Below are positions 22,780 to 38,000 of a DNA stretch of 64,000 nt, in pieces. A model generated the notes under the pieces. It had not been told where the DNA came from, did no database searches, and was given only the letters and a program-made list of their open reading frames with translations. How positions within the stretch are numbered: the stretch's first letter is position 1; each line of letters starts with the position of its first letter. The position numbers and the translations under genes are program-made. Source of the DNA: Anaeramoeba flamelloides (taxonomy: Eukaryota; Metamonada; Anaeramoebidae); the NCBI GenBank assembly GCA_027625915.1, contig JANTQA010000008.1, positions 865,001-929,000 of the forward strand. Reading direction: 5' to 3'.

Positions 22780-23130
22780 TATTTTTTTTTTTCTATTTCT
22801 ATTTTTTCACTTGTTGAATTTCCTTTTTATTGGGAAGAAGAGTTACTAAGGAGAATAATCAAGTGGTTACCTACTAATATGGGAAGGACAGAAACTAGTC
22901 TGTATAGGTAACTTGAAAATAAAAAGAAAATACAAAAACAAAAACTGGAACAATCAAAAAAGATTGGATCAAAAAGAAAAAAAATGGCAGCTACTTAAAA
23001 ACTACCTCTCAACATAGCATTCACGATTTCTTTGATATAATTAAACGACAAAATTTTAAATAAAAGGATCGTGTTTGTTTTTTGAGTGTTCTTGATAAAA
23101 ATGTGCTGTTGGTTTTTATTTTTTTTTGCT
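22780..23130 (+). repeat. Dispersed repeat, copy 2 of the 270-640 family
   Basis: Same order of blocks as at 270-640: GAAGAAGAGTTACTAAGGA, GGTAACTTGAAAATAAAAA, GATCAAAAAGAAAAAA and GAGTGTTCTTGAT. It lies just downstream of the BTB gene. Confidence 0.6.
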
Positions 23131-23308
23131 TTTTTACCAACTTCCCATGAAAAACCCTTTTTTTTTGTTTTTTAACTTTCTTTTCTTTTTTTTTTTTTAT
23201 AATTTTTCTTTTTTGTTTTTTCAACCGTAAAAATTTAGAACTTGATCGATTCCTTAATATTTTTTTTTCTTTATCATCTAAATCAGTAATTTACCATTAG
23301 TTTCAGAG

Positions 23309-23402
23309 TGAGTGCCGTAGAGTGCCTAGGTTTTCCAGAATTCAAAAGAATAGAAGAAAAATCTTTGATTTTACTGAATTCTTTTAAATTCTGGAAAATC
23401 TA
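23309..23402. repeat. Palindrome with GAGTGCCGTAGAGTGCCTAG flank
   Basis: Reverse-orientation partner of 1044-1140. The flank comes first, then GGTTTTCCAGAATTCAAAAG pairing with CTTTTAAATTCTGGAAAATC. The stem is slightly diverged. Confidence 0.7.
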
Positions 23403-24045
23403 AAGGAGTTTTTTTTTAATTTCCGAAATAAAAAGAAAATTTTAAAATTTTCTTTTCATTTCTAAAATAAAAAAAAAAAAAAACAGTAATTTTCTTAAGG
23501 TTTTCTGTTTTATTTGTTAAGTGTTCTAGTTTTTTTTGCGTTTTTCTATTTTATTTGTAAAGTGTCTCGGTATTTCTTTGAGTTTTTATAATATCGGGAA
23601 AATCTATTGTTTTTCGATAGGTTTTTTTTTACTTTTCGAAATAAACCAAAAATTTATTACAATTTTCTGTTTATTTCAAAAAGTAAAAAAAACCTAGAAC
23701 ATTTCACAAATAAAAAGAAAAAAATCAAGAAAACCTAACGGCTGTAAGAGAATCTTTAATCATTCCCCTTCAATCAACAAAAAAAAAAAAAAAATCTTAA
23801 TTTTTCAAACAAATTTTTTTAGTTGGTAATGTTCATCTAAAAAATAATATTTTATGATCTTTTGATTTTTTTTTCAATTTCAAGATCGGAATTAAAATAA
23901 TTTATGAATTGGGTTATTGAAATCGATTTATTCAAAGTTTCTTTTTTATTTTACTCTTTGATCAAAAAAGACTAGATCTCTTCAAATTCAATATGAAATG
24001 AATTTTTATGAGAAAATAAATTAAGCTTCCTTATTCACTAAAGTC

Positions 24046-25160
24046 TTAAGTTTTACAATCCCCGGAAACTGGAAAAAAGATTATCTAGTGTCAAGTGTAA
24101 AGTTTATTAAATTTGGTTCTTCGCTAATCGAGCTTCAACCTCCTTAGTGAATTTTAATATTCGTTCAAAAAGTCAATTTTTTTCAATTTATTCTTTTTTT
24201 TTCCAAAATAAGAATTGATGAGAGTTAGATCAATATATTGGAAGGTAATCGATAACAGAATGTGATTTTTCAGTTGTTAATACAATTTTTTAATTATCTT
24301 TTGATTTTATTTGGAGCTTTTAATAAATTATTTTTTTTTTTTAGTTTATTGAGTAATGAAAGAATTAAATATTTCATTTGAAAACCCAAAAACCAAAATT
24401 TATTATTAAACACCTACCAACCTATTCATCTTCGACTCTTTAATTAGAATCATGTAAGAAATAATAAATTTATTTTTTTGAACCACTTACTGTTATTTGT
24501 ATAATGAATGGGAAAAATTTTCACTTCATTTTTTAGAATTTCCTTTTTTAAACAAGATATGGAAACTTCAAATTACAACTTTTTTTTTTGAGAACTCTAT
24601 CTATAAAAAAAAAATTGAGAAAAGGAAATGAAAATTTGGTCCCATTTATAATTCAAATATCAGTACATCATTGTAAATATGAATGTAGTAAAAAATACCG
24701 TTTTTACAATTTTAGAGATAAATAAAGAGATCCACACAATTAGCCAAATATTGTTTATAGTAAATATAATATCTGATTAAATTAAAAGACTAATAATAAT
24801 TATAATCAAAAAATCGTTTGGTAAATACCAATCTTTTAATTGAAAAAAAAAACCTTTTACCAAACATATATTATTATTTACCCAACGATTTTATATTTAA
24901 ATTCCATTTGATCCAAAAAATCAAAACGGTGATTGCTTTTACTATTACACAATTGTGGGGTATTACATGGAACTCTTTATTTATCTCTAAAATTGTAAAA
25001 ACTCTATTTTTAACAACATTCATATTTACTCTTGTGCCTTAAACAACTATTAAAATTAACTATCAAGTTAAAGATTGCTCAGATAAGAATCAAATTAAAC
25101 AAACTTTACACTTGGCACTAGATAATCTTTTTTCCAGTTTCCTGTGATTGTAAACCTTAA
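24046..25160. mobile_element. DNA-transposon-like element with 75-bp inverted ends
   Basis: Left end TTAAGTTTTACAATC and right end GATTGTAAACCTTAA are complementary, and the arms continue through GGAAACTGGAAAAAAGATTA, TCTAGTG.CAAGTGTAAAGTTT and AATTTG.TTCTT. A related left arm sits at 45060-45215. The interior carries a second, nested inverted repeat (24672-25041). There is no transposase ORF, so it is non-autonomous. Confidence 0.75.
24672..25041. repeat. Nested inverted repeat inside 24046-25160
   Basis: Left arm GTAAATATGAATGTAGT..TTTTTACAATTTTAGAG faces its complement ending near CTCTTGTGCC. Both arms include AGATAAATAAAGAG. An element inserted within an element is the simplest reading. 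Confidence 0.65.
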
Positions 25161-25844
25161 ACAAATTCAGAATCTAAAATTGTTTCAAGATATCAAGGAG
25201 TTTACTGTCAGTATTGAGTTAGCCTCGTAAAACTAAATGTGTAGTAAATTCGATTTTAGATTGTAACAACCAGAAAACATAAGCACTAATTTTATTTTAA
25301 AAACTAATTTTATTTTCTTGAAAAAGGTTTTATTGTACCACTTTAAAAAAAAAATATAGAAACCAACATGGAGAAATAAACTTTGAACTGTTATAAAACT
25401 TGTAATCTCATAAATGGGCAAATCAAAAAATCAAATAACACAGTATTATTTTCGAAAAAATTCATTTTCAAAATTCTCTTATTAACTTAAATCTAACATG
25501 AAAATACTAATGGAGAATAAAATTTTTTTCCTCCAAAACCCTTTATGAAAAATCATTCAACAAAAATTACAAAAAAAGTAAAAAATTAAAATAGGATTTC
25601 AACAAACTTTTACTTTTCCAGAAACTTTATAAAAACTTGAGACTAGTTTTTGAAAAATTAATAGAAAGAACTTTATGAAACTGAAAGTCCGAAAAATTAT
25701 AATAATTATTTTTTTTATTTTTTTACTTTCTCGTTTCTCTTTTTTAAATAATCAAAAAAAAAACTTGATTGTTTAAAATTTTTCAAAAAAGTTCAAGGAA
25801 AGACTTTAACTTGAAAATTTTTTCTTTTTATTTTTTTTGGGATC

Positions 25845-25879
<35 letters not shown>

Positions 25880-25930
25880 ACAAACAAACACAAACAAACA
25901 ATTAGATAAAAAGAAAAATAACACTTACTA

Positions 25931-27968
25931 ATGTTTAATGAATTAATAACATCTTTTCAAAAAGGAACAATTGAGAATTTGTGCGATCAAATCTCTCTCT
26001 TGAACGAAGACTTGGTATTGTTTACACTTAACGAGGATCAAGAATCATTGGGCTTAGTCTTGGGTGAGTTTGATAAATTTCTTCAAACAAGGAGCCCGAC
26101 ATTTATGAACTCCAAAATCCATATCTTACGAGGAATGATGTTAAACATTTACAAATACTTGGTGCTATCAAGCGACTACCCGTTTGATGAAATCAAATTG
26201 TGTAGTCTCTGTTTGGAGCTAGCCTTTCAAGAAAATGAAAAGAATGGGATTATTTGTTTCCGAATTTTGATAACACTCTTTAAAAAAGAACAAGACAAAA
26301 GCAAAGACATAACAGAACAAACCGACAAAAAAAACAATAATAACAACAGCAGCAACAACAAGCTAATCAGCTTAATACCCGACATGTTAAAAGTGTTGAT
26401 AAAATTTTTCACTTCGTTTACGATCAGTGTTAACCAACAAAAGCCCGGTACCATCCGCAAGTCCCTAGGATCATATTTGGTCTTGAACGAAGTTTTCAAA
26501 TTGCTTAGTGTCTTGTTTGTCCACTATGAAGACAAATGCAAAGAATTGCAACAGACATTTTTAGAGTATGCGACAAGGATTTCAACAACAAACATCCCAG
26601 CAACGATTTTGATCAACGATCAACAAAGCTATCAAGACTTATTAAAATTAAAATGCCAATCATTGGTCTTTTTTTTTGATGCGTGTGGCTTATTGAAATT
26701 CTTTTCACTGAACAAAACCATTAATGTTTTGAATAATTCTGAAAAACAGATTTTAAATTTAATTCAACAAATTATTCAAACTTCTTTCCGATTGCTTGAA
26801 GAGCTTTATGACGAAATGATTTCTTCAAGGAAAAAAATCATCAAACTCTTCGAAAAAATGTTTTGTACGCAATTAACAAAAAATTTATCGAAAAAGGAAT
26901 TTTTGTTTCGTATATTTAACACAGACCAGCCCTTTTTTGGCAGGACCCCCAATTGCCAAAAGAATTTGTTCCATTCGTCCTTTGAATCGATCGGCAAAAT
27001 GATACCTATGATGATCCCATATTTAGATTTGACAGGTATTGAAATAATGGTTTCTTTATTATTAAGATTTTTATTTAAACCGTATTTAAAAATTAAGGAC
27101 AACATTCAAATTACGAAATTATTAATTGGTTTAATTCCTTCGATATCAAGAATTTTAAATAATAATAATCATAAATTTGTAATCTTGGAACAAACTTTGG
27201 ATAGGATTTCAAATAAGATACGCTCAATAAAATTAGAATTATATTTTATTAAACATTCACTTCAAATCCAAAATAATAATCACCTTTTTATTAACTACAA
27301 CGACAACAACAACAACAACGACGGCTACAATAACAATAACAACAACAACAACAACAACAATATGAATCTAAATAATAATCTTTTAAATAACGATAACAAT
27401 ACTTTTAATTTTAATCAAAAACAAAAACAAAAAATAAAACAAAAAAAACAAAGTAGATGGTTTTTGAATAATTCTGAAGAAAATAATATTAATAGTGAAA
27501 TTAGTAACTTGATTAATAAAAATTTTAATATGAAAAAAAAAAATGTTTTCAAAAAATTAAAAAACAAATTTCAAAATTATCAAATTCTATTAAAAGAATT
27601 AATTTTGTGTTTAACTTATCTAACAAAATTATTAAAAAACCCACAAAGAAACCCACAGGGGAAAAGAACGTTTTTAACTAACAAACAAAGGTTAATTTTT
27701 TCTAGTTTATTAAAAAATTCATTCAAGTGTTTTATTTCTATTAATTTAATTTTAAAATTTCTGAAAAAAAAAGAAGAAGAAACAAAAAATGACAATAAAA
27801 CAAATAATTTAAATCAAATAATAAATAATAAGAATAATAAAAATAAAAAAGAAGCGGAAAAGGAGGTGGAAATTGGCATGGGAATCGAAACTGAATTAGA
27901 TTTTAATTTTGATATCAATCTAAATCTAGAAAAAGGTAAAGAAAAGGAAAAGGAAAAAACAAAAAGAA

Positions 27969-27999
<31 letters not shown>

Positions 28000-29209
28000 G
28001 AAAAAGAAAAAAGTTCAAGAAAAGGATCTCAATTATAGTGAATCTGAATCTGATACTAACAATGAGAAAAAAACAAAACAAAACAAAACAATAAATCAAA
28101 AAAAAATAAGAAAAAAAATTTTATCAAAATCCAAACCAGGTAATAGCTTTTTATCCACTTTATCCGAATTATTTTTATCGATTAGTTCGAGGTCTTTACA
28201 GCCAATATTAAGGTCGAATATTGAATTTCTATTTGAAAAATTTGTTGAGGACGAACGCTCAATAGAATTTTTAAAATGCTTTTTTTTACCAAACAATTTT
28301 TCTGTGTATGTACCCGACGTCTTTTTATCATTCCTTATGGAGAAAATTAAAGATTTAAATTATAACAAAATTGGAACCATGGTTTTCACATTATTGGAAT
28401 ATATATTTGAAAGTCTATCGCTTATGAAGATCATACCAAAGAATATTTTATTCCACCAAAATCCAGATCCCGTTATCAAGAAATATTTTAGCAGAATCAT
28501 AACATATTCGATCAATTGTATCAAGAATGATGAAAACCCGTTGATTTTTATCCAATTTTTGACATCCATTTTCCAAAAAACTAAAAACTTTGGCTCCATC
28601 CCTTTAGAAATAATGAGCTTTTTACCAAATTTCTTTGACATTTTTAAAAGAATTGCCATTTTTTCGCAGGACCCTATAAAAAATGTTGCAATTGCAGAGC
28701 TTTGCGTGGAATTACCAGTTACAGCAACAACAATTTTGCCCTGGTATAAAATGTACATTGATCAATTAAATATTGCATTAGAGCATGGCAATGATAAATT
28801 AGTCTATAAGACATTGAAAATTTTGGATTTTTTTTTAGATATCAAATATAATTCTGAAAATGTTAGTGATTTTGAACTACGATTAAATAAAGCAATTTTG
28901 AAGCATATATATTCAAAAAATGAAAAAATTAGTTTATTGTCTTCACAGGTTTTAGTAAAATTGGGAATACAGACAAAATATTTATTATCAAATTTTGAAT
29001 TTAAACAAAAATTTAAAAATTACAACTTTTCGAAAAACTTTTTTAAATTACAATTACAATTTGAAAATAATAATGCCAATAATGATAACAATTTTAAAGA
29101 TGAAAATAATAATTATAATTTAAAAATAGGATTAGATAATAGTATTAAATTATGTATGGAAATTTTGACTAAATTTAATAACAAATATTTCACATTCCAA
29201 AGTAATAAC

Positions 29210-29251
<42 letters not shown>

Positions 29252-32200
29252 TGTTTGAAAAAAGACTTGATTAAAAATTCAAAATTATCTTTTCAATTTT
29301 TATTTTTAATCTTGAAAAAAATTCTAATAATTAAAAAAATAGATTCATCACCAATAAGTAATGATAATAACAGTAGCAATAATAATAATAATAATAATTA
29401 TAGTTTCACTAATAGAACAAACGAAAATGAAAATAGCATCAACAAAACTAAAAAAATAATAATTAATAATTTTTTATTCCCAAATCAAAAAGTAATTAAT
29501 AATTATAAATTAATTTCCAAAAAGAAATTAAATAAATTTTTAAAAAAAATTATTTATATAATAATTATTACTTCATTGAACAAAAAGATCAAAAGCAAAA
29601 TCAATAAATCAAATGAATTAGAGGAATTTTTATTTCAAATTTTTTTACCGATCTATAAAAATGAATCGAAATTTATAGACAAACGAATAGATAGTTTTAT
29701 TTTTTTAAAGGTTTTAACCAAAATAGTTGGCGAATCCAATTCAATCAAATCAAATAATGCATTAAAATTAATCTCAAAATTTTTAGAAAACTTCATTATC
29801 AATAATAAATTAGAATATAAAGAACACCCAATCATCAATTCATTTGTTTATTATATTATATCTAAATGCTATGATCGTGAATGCAAAAATAAAAAAATTG
29901 GATCCAAAATTATTTTAATTTTTTGTAGAATTTTACCAAAGGATTATTTGTTAAAAAACTTTTTAATAATATCAAAGGCATTGATCTTTTCTTTACATGA
30001 TATTGTTTATAATTTTTCAAGAGAAGTAGTTAATTTGGTTTCGAATGCCTTTAGACAATTATTAGAAATTTGTTTTTTTAATAATGATAACAACAATTTT
30101 AATAATATAAATAAAAATAATAATAATAACAACAATAATTATAATGATAATATAACTAATTATAATTATAAGAATAATAATAATTTGAATAATAATTTCA
30201 ACAACAACAACAACAATAATAACAACAACAACAACAATAAAAATAATAATCCGAAATATAATGATCAACATTTTGAAATAATCAGATTATTATTTGAATT
30301 TTTAATGGATAAAATCTATTTAGCAAATAGATATGTCAGAAACATCAGTGAAGAAACTATTAAAAAATTTTTCCCATCAACCAAAATTTCAAAATTAATT
30401 GAAAAATTAAAAGATGAAAATATTAAAAAAATCAGGCAAAGGAAAACAAAATTTGAAAATTTCCCCCTAGTTATTAAAATTGGTATTTTGGAATTTTTTA
30501 CTTTTCTATTAAGAATAAAACCTCAAATAAACTTTACCAATGAACAATTACACTATATATACAATGCAACGCTGAATATCTTGGATAAAAAGCAGAAAAA
30601 TTTTAAAAGTAATATCACTGATTTTGATATTAAACTAATTGTGGTTTCCATTAATTGTATAACAGAATTACTAATAATGGAAAACCATAAATTTTCTCAG
30701 ATCAATATCATTACTGGATTACTGTTTGATTATATTCAAAATTTTGGTAAAATTGCTATTGTTATTGCAATTAAAGATTGCTTCAAAAAAATCAGTAAAC
30801 ATTGGAGTAATGAAGAATTAAAATTAAATGTTATTAAAAATCATTTTTTTAAAACTATCAATGAAATTATCAATTTAAATAATAATTCTGATAATAATGA
30901 TAATGATAATCAAAATAATATTAATAATAATAATAATAATCAAAGCCAAGATAATGATAATCAACGTAATGTTGAAAAACAAAATAAAAATAAAATTCAA
31001 TTAAAAAATTCAATTTTTCAAGGATTCACATTATTACTAGAAATATTCCCTTCAATTTTTGAAAATGATCCCAAGACTGAAAAACTGCTAACAAATTTAT
31101 TAGCCCAACAAAGCCAGAAGCAAACAATTGAAACGAAGGAAGATTTGTTAATACCAATGGAAATAGTCAATATTTTTTCCAATTTATCAACGAGTAACCA
31201 TTTCAATCAAATCTTGGAATACGTGATTAAACTGGATTCCTCTTTAAAGGCATACACTGGGAATTCCAGTTTTGAAAAATTGGATAAATATTTGAATAAA
31301 AATTGTAAAAAGGCAATAGAATATTTAATTCAAAACCCACAACATACCAGTCTATTTTTACCAATAATTAATCAAAAGGATTCAAATAAATTAAGAGAAT
31401 TGTTAATTGAAAATTTTGAATTTATTATGAAAAGTGAAATTCGCAACGAATTAAAAATAGAGTTATTAAAGATTCTATCAAAAAAAGAATATGAAATCTT
31501 TTTACAGAATAAGAATAAAATCTTATCACAATTAATAGATAGTTCAATAGAAGACTCACAAGTGGTTTGGGAATGCATTTTACTATACTGTACCAAGAAT
31601 ATTAATCAAAAAGTTTTTTTGTTTCAATTAGCTAAAATTTTTTCCAAAGAAGATCAATCTTCATCTTCATCATCGTCATCATCAAATAATAAGACGAATA
31701 AGACGAATAATTATAATAGTATTAGCATGATCAGTGATCCCTTAATTATTAAAAATTTTTTAATTAGCTTTTTACCAAAGAATTATTCAATGGAAACCAA
31801 AATAGAAATTTTTAATTCATTTTTATTATTGATCAAAAACAAATCTTATTCAAATCAAATAAAAACATGTTTAATAAAGTATTTATTAATTCCTATTTCC
31901 AAATATGAATTAACAATTTTTAAAAACAATCCAAACAATACATTTTTCAATCAACAGTTTTGTACAGAATTTCTTACAAGCCTATTACAAAATGATTTGG
32001 ATCAATATTTACAAACTAATAAGGCATATTTGGAACTAAATTCTGAAATGCAAAATAAAAATTTCCAGTATAATGATTATAATCAAATTTTGGCATTTGA
32101 AAAGGAGCTATTAATCCAATTATTAAAATTATTAAAAATCTTTTTACAATTTAAAAACTTGGCACTAGATTCAATTCAATTAATAATGCAATTTACTTGG

Positions 32201-34975
32201 AAATACTTGCCAGATTCAAGCCCATGTATTAGAATCGTTGCGTATGATACGTTTATACAGAGTTGTAAAAACAGACAGGGGGCTGAAGAAATTATCATTC
32301 AATTTTTTTTTATTATCTTGAGAGAGAAGGAATTGATATTAAATAAGAAATTTCAAAGAATTTTTAAAAAGATATTTAAAATTTTTACAAACCCTTTATT
32401 AAACTTCCCTATTTCTACAACTCTAAGTAAATCAAATTCTTCATTTTTGAATAATAGTAGTATTAGTAGTAATTTCAATAACCCTAATAATAATAACAAT
32501 AATAATAATCATGATATCAATGATGATGATATACTGATACCATATTGGATCAAATTTTTCAAAAAAAATATTTTTGAAGAAATACATTCAAATAAAAAAT
32601 TAATTCATATTTATCAATTATTTATCGAAAATTCAAATGTTTTTAAAAAATATAATAATCATTTTATACCCTTTTTATTACAAAATATTAGTAGATTAGA
32701 AAAGATCAAAAATTATAAATTGATATATAAACTAATAAAAATAATTATTAATTGGAAACTAATGAAGAACAATAATCTTGATAGCAATAATTTTAATAAC
32801 TATAAAAAGGAAAAAAATTATTATTATTACAAGAATGATAACCCAAATAATCAAAATGAAGATTTACAATTGCAGGAAATAAAATCAAAAAGAAATAAAT
32901 TTAATCATAATATAGTTATTCGTATTGTTAATGATTATTTGATAAAATTAATTCAATTGAATGATCAAAAAATAAGCCAAAAAACAATAAAATTAATAGA
33001 AAAAACAATTATTATTTGGAAAGATCAAATTAATATCCCATTAAATGAAATAATCAATTCCAATTATCTATTAGAACTAATAATCATTTTAATAAAATAT
33101 CAACAAAAGAAATTTTTAAAAAATAATTTGATCCAAATTGAAACAATATTATCACCCTATTTTGAAACTACAGACGAAAAAATAATTAATAATATTATCA
33201 AAATATTGACTAATTTAGATTATAACATGAAGGAAACTTTAATATTTGAATTTTTAGGAATAATTAATAAAATATTAGATAGCATATTTCATTTGAAAAA
33301 ATGGAATGAGATCGATTTAACGGGTCCATTTTTATTTTTAAAAACAATTTCTATCCATAAACCACAATTTGTCGATTTCCATTTAAATGTTTTGATCAAA
33401 CAAACTAAAAATTTAACAAAATTACTATTAAAATCAAATGATAAAGAAAAAATGGGAAAGAAAAAAGATAAAATGGGAAATAAAAAAGAAAGAGTTGGAA
33501 ATAAAAAAGGAGAAGAAATTGGAAAGGTAAAAGAAAATGAAAAAATTGATCTAATAGAAAAAAAAAATTCACAAAAAAATAATTCAGAAAATGATGACAA
33601 TGATCATGATGATGATGATGATGATGATGATTTTGATCAAGAAGGGTTGTTAATAAAAAACAAAAAAATTATAATTAATAATTTAACATATTCCTTATTA
33701 TTAATTCACAAAAGAATAAAATTACAAATAGGAATCAGGAAAAAAATTATAAAATTGTTATTAATTTTATTAAAATTAAATAAATATCCTAAATTACAAT
33801 TAAAAATTATTTTAATTTTAAAAGAATGGCTATTGGAAAATTCAATCCCAAAAAATGAAATTGAAGAACAAACTATTCAAATATTAAACTCTTTAATTGT
33901 ATTATTCAAAACATCGAAAAAAAAAAATGTTTTAGAATATTTGTGTAGAGCTTTTATTGAAATTTTTCAAAATAATAAATTTATGAACAGAGCTGATTTA
34001 AAAATTCAATTTTTTGAAACAATTTTATTTTTTGGTATGGAATCAAAAAATAAAAATACCTTCAAATTTTATGAAAAGCAAATTAATCAATTATTGAAAA
34101 AATTAGATTTTAAGCAAATAATTTCCAAATTATTTTTCCAAAAATTCAATTTAATTAATCCAAATTCATTTTGGATCAAACATATTTTAAAAATTTGTTT
34201 GGAATTATCAAAAAATGAATCTTTTATTTTTTCCCAAATAATGGAAAGTTCAGATTTTACAGAAATAATTTCTTCAGAGAATTCCTTTTCCACATCAACA
34301 GACAGAAATATAAAAGGAAAAACATCATCAATGGTAAACGAAAAGGAATCATTATTTAATAATTTTTTAAATATTAATCAAAATAGTAGTGGTGGTAGCA
34401 GTGGTAGCAGTGGCGGTGGTATAAATAAAAAGAAGAATAGTAATTTAATTGAAAGTGAATTGGATTTAAATTCAGATTTTATTAATAATAAGGAAAATGA
34501 TTTGTCAATTAATTTTGATTTTATTTCAAATCCCAACAATGAAAATAATAATAATAATAATAGTAGTAGTGGTAGTAGTAATAATAATAATAATAATAAT
34601 AATAGTTTGAATACAAATAAAAATAAAAATAATCATTCAATGACTTCATTATTATCAAATTCAAATAATCAAATTGGAATGGGATTAGGAATGAATATGG
34701 GATTAGGAATTGGAATGAACATGGGCATGGGAATGAACATGGGTATGGGATTAGGAATGAACATGGAAATAGAAGGAATCAATGATTTAAATTTAGGAGA
34801 AATTGACAGAAATAATACCCATAGTAGTAGTAATAATCTGATAACTAAAAAGGCGAGGGTAAAAGAAAAATCAATTAATTCTATCCTTATAAAATTAATT
34901 TTAAATAAAAACAAATTTTCTACTATTATTTGGCCAAATTTCTTTAAAAATATTTTTGCAAACTTTTTCAATCAA

Positions 34976-35009
<34 letters not shown>

Positions 35010-38000
35010 GTAATAGTAATAGTAATAATAATAATAATAACAATAACAATAATAACAAAGTTAAGGGAGATTTTATTTCAAATATTATCCAATTAATAAT
35101 TAATAATTTTAATAAAAAAAATAATAAAAAATTAATTAATAGTATTTTAATTGGTATTTACAAATGTAAAGAAAATATTCAAATACCATCTCGAATTTTA
35201 CATTGGATAGCAAAAAAATATGGATTGTATTCAATAATTATTGAATTATTTAAAAAAAACATATTAATAAATCATAGTAGTTTTAATGACGAAGACAATG
35301 ATGAAAATTTAAAAATGAGTATCAAAAAAAATAACATTTTCCCAAGCATTTATCAAAATATTGAAAGAGAAACTAATATAAAAACAGTTATTGCAGATTT
35401 GTATAATGAACTAGGGGAGTTTAATATGAGGTCAAATATTTGGGATTTTAATTCCATTTATAATGAAACAAAAATGGCAATTTCTTTAGAACAGCACGGA
35501 TATTTAGAAGAGGCACAACAATATTTTTTAGATTCCTTATCAGTTTTTAAGGATTCTATGGAAAAAAAAAACAAACAAGACGCTATTAAAAAATTACCCT
35601 TTAAGGAATTACTATTAATTCAAGACGAATTATTATTTTGTCAAAATGAATGGATTAAATGCTGCAAATACACTGGCGAAAATAAATTATTATTTGAGTA
35701 TGCTAAGGAAAATAAAGACATTGAATTATTAATTTCCAGTGGATGGAAAATCTCAGAATTTCAAGCAATAAAATATTGTTTAAAGCATGATTTGAATAAA
35801 AATAAAATTTTGTCTGGATTATCTTTAGGGTATTTATTATTAAATAAAGAAAAAAGGAAATGGACCGATAATGATTTGATCAATTTTAAGAAAAAATATA
35901 AAAAAGATTTGTTATTCATATTAAAGAAATTTAAAAATTTGCCAAAATCTTTATGCTTTACTCATTGGGAGTTAATTAATCAGATCCAAAGATATTTAGA
36001 AATTAAAGAATCGATTTATTTAAATGTATCAATAAATAATAATAATAGCATGAATAATAACATGAACATGAACATGAATATGAATAATAATCTGAATATG
36101 AATAATAACATGAACATGAATATGAATATGAATAATCACAATATGAATAATAATAATATTGAAAATATTGAAAATTTAATTAGAATTTGGATGAAAAGAG
36201 TACCGAGCAATTTTATCGATTTTTATTTCTGGGAAAATATATTTGAATTAAGATTCAAAACTATTAGCAATTTGCCCATTAAAACTAAAAATGAATATAA
36301 AAGCAAAATTTTACTACAATTAGCCAAAGTTGCCCGAAAGCAAAAATTATTTAATACAAGCTTAGCCATGATCGATAGATATGAAAAGCAAAATTTAAAT
36401 AATTATATTGAAGAGGAAATTAATTTCAATGCGATACAGCAAAAAACTAAATTGTATCTCAATAACGGAAAGGAAAATTTCACTGATTCCTTAAGAACCT
36501 TAACAGTTAGAATCATAAGAACGATTAAAGACAAATATTTTAATTCCTTGTTATTAAATTTAAAAGGCCAAGTATATATGAAGGCTGGAAAATACTTTCA
36601 TGCAAACAAAGAATTCACAAAATCTTTAAAAAAATGCAATGTATTTGGGAAAAGTTGGGAAAATTTGGCAAAATTATCAGACTTGCAATTTTCTAATACA
36701 AACGATTTAAATTGGGCAAAAAAGGCAATGCAATGCTATATTCAATCTCTAATACATGTTGGTGATCGCTCCCCTTCGTTTTTACCCAGAATTCTATGGT
36801 TTATTGAAAATAACCCTAAGGAGCTATCAAATATTTTATTAAATTCTTTACATGAAATTTCATTTTTAAATTGGATACCTTGGACTGAACAAATAATTTT
36901 TTATCTTTCAATCAATTATAATTCTTCTTCTTCTTTTAGTGGGATTGGTAACGGTAATAATAATAATAATAATAAAAATAAAAATGATAACAAAACAGAT
37001 AATGATAATTTGGAAAATGATGTTTTTTTCAAAATACTAAAAATAATTGAAGAAAATTCACCACAGCCATTATACTTTTTATTTAAAGGTGAAAATGAGA
37101 ACTTGATGAATAGATTTTTTAATAACAATTCAACAAAATTCCATATCTATTTAAAAATGAAATATTTAACTCAACTAATATTAAAATACTTTTCCTCGGA
37201 TGAAATTGATTTGTTATACAAAGAGCTGAATATTGTTCTATTCCAATTGAAATCCAATTATAATAATGAGAATATTAATTATTTTCTTCAGTTATACCTC
37301 AAGCAATTAGAATATTTGATCAAAAATTTTTATAAGCAAATTCAATTAAAGTTATTAAAATTGTCCAAAATCTTGAATAGTAATTCTAATAATTGGCTGC
37401 AAAACTATAAAAACAAAATAAATAAATTATTGGAATTAATTAATCGAGATTTAATTAATATAAATAAGAATATTCTCACTAATATTGATATGAATATGAA
37501 TATGAGTATGGGAAATAATAGCATTAACATGAAGAATAATAGTACTCTTTTACACTTTATCCAAATTGTTCAAAATTGGCTAATCAAAATCCATAAAATT
37601 AGCAAAATAAATATTAGTGATCAATTTTCCTTAATTCAAATCGAAGAAATATCAAGTTTCAAATTCGAAGGGATTTTGGAATTGCCCGGCCAGCATTTCC
37701 ATCTCTCCCAGGGAATAGTCAATTACCAATATGAAAAATTGCATGCAAAGATCAGTAGAATTTTGCCAAAAATTAATAAAATTAACAAAAAATTTTTTGT
37801 TGCCAAGGAAATTAAATTCCAATTAAATAGCGGGCCAATTAAATATGGCTTGGTTGAAAAAATTGATAAACAAAAAATGAAATCTGAAAGTAGAATCATT
37901 CAGATTTATAAATTATTAAATAAAATTTGGAAATCAGATACTCAATCTAGAAAAAGGTTTTTGGAAATCAATTATCCCCTAACCGTTCCTTTGTCAAAAG

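Larger units (their letters stand above)
22594..25930. other. Repeat-rich spacer before TRRAP
   Basis: Contains the repeat at 22780-23130, the palindrome at 23309-23402, several short palindromes built on AATAAACAGAAAATT-type sequence (23400-23720), a 1.1-kb inverted-repeat element (24046-25160) and, just before the TRRAP start, a run of about 29 A (25850-25878). No gene is seen. Confidence 0.6.
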
